A DNA stretch of 64,000 bases from Citrobacter freundii (lineage in GTDB: Bacteria > Pseudomonadota > Gammaproteobacteria > Enterobacterales > Enterobacteriaceae). Shown here in pieces: positions 59,273 through 64,000 of the stretch (the first letter of the stretch is position 1; every line of letters begins with the position of its first letter). The translations under genes were made by a program, and so were the position numbers. Location of the stretch: contig NZ_JAALBX010000003.1 in the NCBI RefSeq assembly GCF_011077955.1, forward strand, positions 124,001 through 188,000. Reading direction: 5' to 3'. The notes below the pieces were generated by a model. That model had not been told where the DNA came from. It made no database searches and saw nothing but the letters and a program-made list of their open reading frames with translations.

Positions 59273-60022
59273 TTAAACCTCGCGTAACAGATTAACGTAA
59301 TGACGGGTCACGGCCGTCAGGTCGGCGCCTTCCAGCGGGAACTCAATCCCGCGCGGCGCATCGCCCGGTAACTGGCGCAGCAGCTCCAGCCAGCGTGGTT
59401 CGGCATCATCCAGCGCCACTGCGCGGTAATGAGTGTCAACCTGTTGGGCGGCTTTTACATGAATATAGCTCACCAGAGGAGCGAGCTTACTGGCGGCGGT
59501 TTCTGGCGATTCGCCTACCCACAGCCAGTTCGCCATATCAAAGGTCAGCGTGACGGGCAGTTTCATTACCGCCACGGCCGCCTGAAAGCGCTGCATGGGA
59601 GCAAGTTTTCCGTAGCGGGTTTGGTCGTTTTCCACCACCAGCGCCACGGGCGAAGCATTTAACAGGTCGTGTAGCGCGGCGGCTGCGTGATTAGACTGGA
59701 AATTGCCGAGCGAGACTTTCAGCCAGCGCGCATTCAGCGAATGCGCTTCTTCCAGCAGGGCGGGAAGCGCCGGGTTGAGCGCGCCATCATCGTTAAACAG
59801 CGCTTGTGGCGCGGAGTAGCAGGCAAAAAGAGAGTGAGACGCGATAGCGGCGGCAAGCGTCGGAAGGGCGTTCAGCTCCTGCTCCGTTAGTAATTCCCGG
59901 CGGATCTCTACGCCGTCCGCGCCTGCGGCGGCAATAATCGGCAATACCGCCTGCTGGCCGCCCATGGCGGTCACGTGCGCGTTCCCGTAGGCCGCAGTGA
60001 CAACAATAATCGCGTTTTTCAT
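59273..60022 (-). CDS. kguE: KguE-like sugar-phosphate isomerase/epimerase (TIM barrel)
   Basis: The 249-residue xylose-isomerase-like TIM-barrel protein has metal-site residues seen in GADGVEIRRELLTEQEL (Glu about 39), VALVVENDQTRYGKL (Glu about 138), LPVTLTFDMANWLWVGE (Asp about 170) and RGIEFPLEGADL (Glu about 233). It is the first gene of the Pseudomonas-type kgu operon; its exact reaction there is not firmly established. The start has AAGGAATAACC upstream. A LacI-type operator lies about 50 bases before it. Confidence 0.83.
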   Translation of the reverse strand: MKNAIIVVTAAYGNAHVTAMGGQQAVLPIIAAAGADGVEIRRELLTEQELNALPTLAAAIASHSLFACYSAPQALFNDDGALNPALPALLEEAHSLNARWLKVSLGNFQSNHAAAALHDLLNASPVALVVENDQTRYGKLAPMQRFQAAVAVMKLPVTLTFDMANWLWVGESPETAASKLAPLVSYIHVKAAQQVDTHYRAVALDDAEPRWLELLRQLPGDAPRGIEFPLEGADLTAVTRHYVNLLREV

Positions 60023-60068
60023 GGTTATTCCTTAGCGATGTTTTTTTCATCTACAGGAATACGCTAGA

Positions 60069-60082
60069 TGGAACCGGTTCCA
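60069..60082. promoter_or_regulatory. PtxS/LacI-family operator of the kgu operon
   Basis: TGGAACCGGTTCCA is a perfect 14-bp palindrome with the central CCGG-type CG step of LacI-family operators. It is two bases from the Pseudomonas PtxS operator TGAAACCGGTTTCA. It lies between kguE and the regulator gene, both of which it could control. Confidence 0.8.
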
Positions 60083-60129
60083 AAGAAAAGGCAGGCATGA
60101 CGAATTTATGATCGCCATCACGAAGCAAA

Positions 60130-61149
60130 TTAACGGAACGTGGAGCCGCGAACGATAAGCTCGCCGGAAAATACCTGTTCGCGAACGGTGTCGCTGACGC
60201 CTTCAATGCGGCGCACCACCTGCTCAAGCGCGGCGTAACCGATTTGCCAGGTGGGCTGTTTTAAAGTAGTAATACCGACGCCTGCAAGTTCAGCCCATTC
60301 CAGCTCATCAAAACCGAGCAGGCCGATGTCGCTTCCCCAGTGCAGGCCGATACGCTTAAGCGAGCGGGCCACCTGTAGCGTGAGGGCGCCATTCGCCGAA
60401 ATAACCGCTTTGCGCATCCCGCGCCAGGTCTGGTGAAACTGACGCAGGGTGTTATCGAGTTTTTCAGCTTCGTGCAGGGGGATTTCAGCGTTCTGCGCCA
60501 CAATGCCGCGGTAGCGCTGCGCGGTATGTTCAAATGCCTGTAAACGTTCGCGGCGGGTATTCACCGTGCCCAGCGGTTCGCTCAAAAACAGCAGCGCTTC
60601 AAAGCCCTGATCGATCAGGTGTTCGGTGGCGGTCGTGGCTGCTTGAGTGTTATCCAGACCCACCACATCGCAGGCGAAATCGGGAATTTTGCGGTCAATC
60701 AGCACCATTGGCAGCGAAGATTGTTGCAGGCGATTAAGCCCTTCTTCACGCATCCCCACGGCGTTTACCACGATGCCTTCGACCTGATAACTGCGCAGCA
60801 AATCCAGATAATGCAGCTCCTGGTCCACTTCGTTATTGGTATTACACACCAGCGGCGTAAAGCCTTTATCGCGGCAGGCGGCTTCGATGCCGCTTAAGAC
60901 ATGGACGGAGTAAGGATTGGTGATGTCGGCGATAATCAGCCCAATTAACCGGGTACGACCGCGTTTTAGTCCGCGCGCCATCTGGCTGGGATGATAATCA
61001 AGGGTGGCGATGGCCTGTTCGATGCGCGCCAGTAAATCATCGGAAAGCAGATGCTTTTCGCCATTTAAGTAGCGTGAGACGCTGGTTTTACCGGTTTTCG
61101 CCGCTTTTGCCACATCGCTGATGGTTGCGCGCGTCGTGGATCGTGTCAT
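60130..61149 (-). CDS. ptxS: LacI-family repressor of the kgu cluster (PtxS-like)
   Basis: The 339-residue protein starts at ATG 61149 after AGGGGCAACG; a longer in-frame start (61227) has no homology. The N-terminal LacI helix-turn-helix is at about residues 9-30 (ATISDVAKAAKTGKTSVSRYL), with the hinge near YHPSQMARGLKRG. The periplasmic-binding-like effector domain follows. PtxS responds to 2-ketogluconate in Pseudomonas, and the palindromic operator downstream supports the same role here. The gene is upstream of and in the same direction as kguE. Confidence 0.88.
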   Translation of the reverse strand: MTRSTTRATISDVAKAAKTGKTSVSRYLNGEKHLLSDDLLARIEQAIATLDYHPSQMARGLKRGRTRLIGLIIADITNPYSVHVLSGIEAACRDKGFTPLVCNTNNEVDQELHYLDLLRSYQVEGIVVNAVGMREEGLNRLQQSSLPMVLIDRKIPDFACDVVGLDNTQAATTATEHLIDQGFEALLFLSEPLGTVNTRRERLQAFEHTAQRYRGIVAQNAEIPLHEAEKLDNTLRQFHQTWRGMRKAVISANGALTLQVARSLKRIGLHWGSDIGLLGFDELEWAELAGVGITTLKQPTWQIGYAALEQVVRRIEGVSDTVREQVFSGELIVRGSTFR

Positions 61150-61259
61150 CGTTGCCCCTGTGCCGTTTGGACTGACAATCCCTGTTTGCCTCCCGTGGAG
61201 GGAGGCAAGGGGAGGCAACAGTATCACACTTTTCGCGCCGGACGCGCCAGCGCAGCGGT

Positions 61260-61922
61260 TTACTGAAGCGGGCTGAGGGTTATCTCCACCCGGCGGTTTT
61301 GCGCTTTGCCATCGGCGGTGCTGTTGCTGGCAATAGGATTTGCCGGCCCCATACCGCGGGTCTGGATGCGGTTTGCCGCCACGCCCTGGGTGATAAGTGC
61401 GCTACCGACCGAGTCTGCACGCTGCTGCGAGAGGCGCATATTCAGATCGTTGCTGCCGGTGCTGTCGGTGTAGCCAAGCACGTTAACGGCGGTTTTTGGA
61501 TACTCTTTCAACACCATCGCCACGCCGGTAAGGGTATTTGCGCCTGCCGGTTTCAGGTTGGCTTGGTTGCTGTCGAAGGTGACGTTATTCGGCATGTTAA
61601 GCACGATGTTATCGCCATTTCGCGTCACGCTAACGCCGGTTCCCTGCATTTTTTCGCGCAGTTTGGCTTCCTGCACATCCATGTAATACCCGACGCCGCC
61701 GCCCAGCGCCGCACCGGCCGCCGCGCCAATCAGCGCGCCTTTGCCGCGATCTTTTTTCGAGGAAGAGAGTGCGCCGACGCCCGCGCCGACTAAGGATCCG
61801 ATACCGGCGCCGATGCCGGAACTTCCGGCTTCACGCTCGCCGGTATAAGGATTAGTGGTACAGCCAGAAACTGCCAGTGCGCCGCTTACTACAGCGGCAA
61901 GAACCATTACGCGTTTTTTCAT
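61260..61922 (-). CDS. yiaD: YiaD, OmpA-family outer-membrane lipoprotein
   Basis: The 220-residue protein starts at ATG 61922. A lipoprotein signal (VLAAVVSGALAVSGC, lipobox Cys at residue 20) is followed by a Gly-rich glycine-zipper region (residues about 35-80). A C-terminal OmpA/MotB peptidoglycan-binding domain follows (VLGYTDSTGSNDLNMRLSQQRADSV, NRRVEITL). In E. coli it suppresses BamD temperature sensitivity. It lies next to bisC as in E. coli, divergent. Confidence 0.96.
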   Translation of the reverse strand: MKKRVMVLAAVVSGALAVSGCTTNPYTGEREAGSSGIGAGIGSLVGAGVGALSSSKKDRGKGALIGAAAGAALGGGVGYYMDVQEAKLREKMQGTGVSVTRNGDNIVLNMPNNVTFDSNQANLKPAGANTLTGVAMVLKEYPKTAVNVLGYTDSTGSNDLNMRLSQQRADSVGSALITQGVAANRIQTRGMGPANPIASNSTADGKAQNRRVEITLSPLQ

Positions 61923-62088
61923 TATCAAATCCCAATGATTTATTTCGTTGCCACAACCGTGCGTGGCGGTTGATTATGACCTGCGAATAGTTAGAAAATT
62001 TTGGGAAGTCGTCTGATTTTGTCAGCGAAAGTAACGATGGGGTCGCCAGAACCCCGATTTTGACCTGCAAATACCGCCAGGAGCTGCT

Positions 62089-64000
62089 TTGGCCAATTCA
62101 TCGCATACCACATCCTTGTTAACCGCCGCCCATTGGGGGCCGATGCGGGTAGAAACCGACGGAAAAACCGTCTTCTCATCCAAAAGCGCGCTTAATACGC
62201 CGCACCACAACTCACTACAAACCGCCGTTCCCGATCAGGTGCACAGTAAAACCCGGGTGCGCTATCCGATGGCGCGTAAAGGCTTTCTGGCAAACCCGCA
62301 ACGTCCTGAAGGCGTGCGCGGCGACGACGAGTATGTGCGTATCAGTTGGGATGAGGCGCTGACGTTGATTGACGCGCAGCATCGCCGCATTCGCGAAACC
62401 TGGGGGCCGGCGGCGATTTTCGCCGGCTCTTACGGCTGGCGCTCCAACGGCGTGCTGCACAAAGCCGCGACGTTGTTGCAGCGTTATATGAGCCTCGCCG
62501 GGGGCTACACCGGGCATATCGGAGATTACTCTACCGGCGCTGCGCAGGCGATTATGCCTTACGTGGTGGGAGGTAATGAGGTTTACCAGCAGCAGACCAG
62601 TTGGCCGCTTATCCTTGAGCACAGCGATGTGGTGGTGCTCTGGAGCGCAAACCCGCTCAATACCTTGAAAATCGCCTGGAACGCCAGCGACGAGCAGGGC
62701 ATCGGCTATTTTGAGGCGCTGAAAAACAGCGGCAAACGGCTGATCTGCATCGATCCGATGCGATCGGAAACCGTTACCTTCTTTGGTGACAACATGGAGT
62801 GGATTGCGCCGCACATGGGCACCGATGTGGCGATGATGATGGGCATTGCCCATACGCTTTTGGAAAACGGCTGGCACGACAGCGCATTCCTGGCGCGCTG
62901 TACCGAAGGGTTCGACCGCTTCGCCGCGTATTTGACCGGTGAACAGGACGGCGTCGTGAAATCCGCCGAGTGGGCCGCCCCCATTTGCGGCGTGCCGGCG
63001 CACACCCTGCGCGAACTGGCGCAGGTATTCAGCCAGAACCGCACCATGCTGATGGCGGGATGGGGCATGCAGCGCCAGCAATATGGCGAACAGAAGCACT
63101 GGATGCTGGTGACGCTTGCCGCGATGCTCGGTCAAATCGGCACGCCAGGCGGCGGATTCGGGCTTTCCTATCACTTCGCCAATGGCGGCAACCCGACGCG
63201 CCGCGCGGCGGTACTGGGTTCCATGCAGGGTTCGGTCAAAAACGGCATCGACGCGGTGGAGAAGATCCCGGTGGCGCGTATTGTGGAATCGCTGGAGCGC
63301 CCCGGTGAGGTTTATCAGCATAACGGCGAGGCACGGCGTTTCCCGGATATCCGCTTTATCTGGTGGGCGGGCGGCGGCAATTTTACCCATCATCAGGACA
63401 CGAACCGCCTGATTAAGGCCTGGCAAAAGCCGGAGCTGGTGGTGATTTCCGAGTGCTTCTGGACCGCCGCGGCGAAGCATGCCGATATTGTGCTGCCCAT
63501 TACCACCTCGTTTGAGCGCAACGATCTGACCATGACCGGCGATTACAGCAACCAGCACCTGGTGCCGATGAAGCAGGTCGTCGCCCCGCAGTATGAAGCG
63601 CGTAATGATTTTGACGTGTTCGCCGCACTGAGCGAACGTTGGGAATCCGGCGGCGGCGAGCGTTTCACTGAAGGAAAAAGCGAGCTTGAATGGCTGGCCG
63701 AGTTTTATGCCATGGCGCAACAGCGCGGCGCGGCCCAGCAGGTAACGCTGCCGCCATTTGAGGCATTCTGGGAGGCAAACCAGCTTATCGAAATGCCGGA
63801 AAGCCCGCAGAATGCCGAGTTCATTCGGTTTGCGGCGTTTCGCGCCGATCCGGCGGCTCATCCGTTGAAAACCGCGAGCGGTAAAATCGAAATCTTTTCG
63901 CAGCGTATTGCGGATTACGGCTATGCCGACTGCCCGGGGCATCCGAGCTGGCTTGCGCCGGACGAATGGCACGGCAATGCCGAACCGGGCCAGTTGCAAC
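62089..64000 (+). CDS. bisC: Biotin sulfoxide reductase BisC (3' end beyond window)
   Basis: BisC is a molybdopterin-guanine-dinucleotide enzyme that reduces biotin d-sulfoxide and methionine sulfoxide. About 637 of some 775-780 residues are present. The chosen start is TTG at 62089, with AGGAG five bases upstream; it gives [19 protein letters not shown], which aligns with the E. coli N-terminus. No ATG in frame lies as early. Mo-bisPGD features include [14 protein letters not shown], the Mo-ligand Ser in [29 protein letters not shown] and [17 protein letters not shown]. It is divergent from yiaD. Confidence 0.95.
   Translation, partial: MANSSHTTSLLTAAHWGPMRVETDGKTVFSSKSALNTPHHNSLQTAVPDQVHSKTRVRYPMARKGFLANPQRPEGVRGDDEYVRISWDEALTLIDAQHRRIRETWGPAAIFAGSYGWRSNGVLHKAATLLQRYMSLAGGYTGHIGDYSTGAAQAIMPYVVGGNEVYQQQTSWPLILEHSDVVVLWSANPLNTLKIAWNASDEQGIGYFEALKNSGKRLICIDPMRSETVTFFGDNMEWIAPHMGTDVAMMMGIAHTLLENGWHDSAFLARCTEGFDRFAAYLTGEQDGVVKSAEWAAPICGVPAHTLRELAQVFSQNRTMLMAGWGMQRQQYGEQKHWMLVTLAAMLGQIGTPGGGFGLSYHFANGGNPTRRAAVLGSMQGSVKNGIDAVEKIPVARIVESLERPGEVYQHNGEARRFPDIRFIWWAGGGNFTHHQDTNRLIKAWQKPELVVISECFWTAAAKHADIVLPITTSFERNDLTMTGDYSNQHLVPMKQVVAPQYEARNDFDVFAALSERWESGGGERFTEGKSELEWLAEFYAMAQQRGAAQQVTLPPFEAFWEANQLIEMPESPQNAEFIRFAAFRADPAAHPLKTASGKIEIFSQRIADYGYADCPGHPSWLAPDEWHGNAEPGQLQ

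Noticed and set aside
62215-63999. Long open frame (594 codons) on the minus strand
   Set aside because: It lies antisense inside bisC. Its translation is low-complexity in His/Arg/Gly with no recognisable family, as expected for the reverse strand of a GC-rich gene.

Overview
The window is chromosomal DNA from a gamma-proteobacterium of the order Enterobacterales, most like an Enterobacter/Kosakonia/Klebsiella-type Enterobacteriaceae. This rests on protein-level recognition of many genes in the E. coli order (lldPRD, mtlADR-yibL, yibIHF, selAB-yiaY, ysaA-avtA-malS-bax-xylR, xylFGH/xylAB, wecH-ysaB-glyQS, yiaG, yiaF, ghrB, yiaD-bisC), on near-identical protein lengths, and on GC-rich codon use. 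No rRNA, tRNA, insertion sequence, prophage or CRISPR array was seen. Both ends cut genes: an L-fucose/L-arabinose-isomerase-family gene at the left (3' end missing) and bisC at the right (3' end missing).

Layout. 1-3 kb: isomerase-family gene, then sodA and yiiM. 3-7 kb: L-lactate operon lldPRD with two LldR operators. 7-11.8 kb: mannitol operon mtlADR plus yibL, preceded by a cluster of CRP sites. 12-14 kb: yibI-yibH membrane pair and yibF. 14-17.5 kb: selAB (selenocysteine incorporation), followed by yiaY. 18.8-25 kb: an extra ROK sugar kinase, ysaA, avtA, malS, bax. 25-34 kb: complete D-xylose regulon (xylR, xylFGH, xylAB). 34-36 kb: an isochorismatase-like hydrolase overlapping a GlxA-type AraC regulator, wecH, ysaB. 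37-40 kb: glyQS. 40-41 kb: two tandem copies of a hok/sok-type toxin-antitoxin locus, then yiaG. cspA, which neighbours yiaG in E. coli, is absent.

Accessory modules are inserted into this conserved frame. (a) 41.5-49.4 kb: a guanidine-utilisation operon (ABC transporter, two carboxyguanidine-deiminase-type subunits, and a 1190-residue biotin carboxylase of the urea/guanidine carboxylase family). It lies behind a guanidine-I (ykkC) riboswitch and a near-perfect sigma-54 promoter, so it appears to sense both the substrate and nitrogen status. No allophanate hydrolase gene is next to it. (b) 50.7-55.8 kb: an alpha-glucoside-type PTS EIICB and a GH4 phospho-glycosidase, with an RpiR-family regulator and a sugar MFS transporter. 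(c) 56.8-61.1 kb: kguE-kguK-kguT placed directly upstream of ghrB and controlled by a LacI-family PtxS-like repressor with a clear operator. This reproduces the Pseudomonas kguEKTD plan, with ghrB in the reductase position. Three nested palindromic elements of about 120-130 bp lie in intergenic regions bordering or within modules (b) and (c).

Taken together the segment encodes carbon-source flexibility (lactate, mannitol, xylose, maltodextrin, phosphorylated alpha-glucosides, 2-ketogluconate), nitrogen scavenging from guanidine, and housekeeping functions (Gly-tRNA synthetase, selenocysteine machinery, superoxide dismutase). Functional calls come from recognised families and motifs read by eye; no database search was run.
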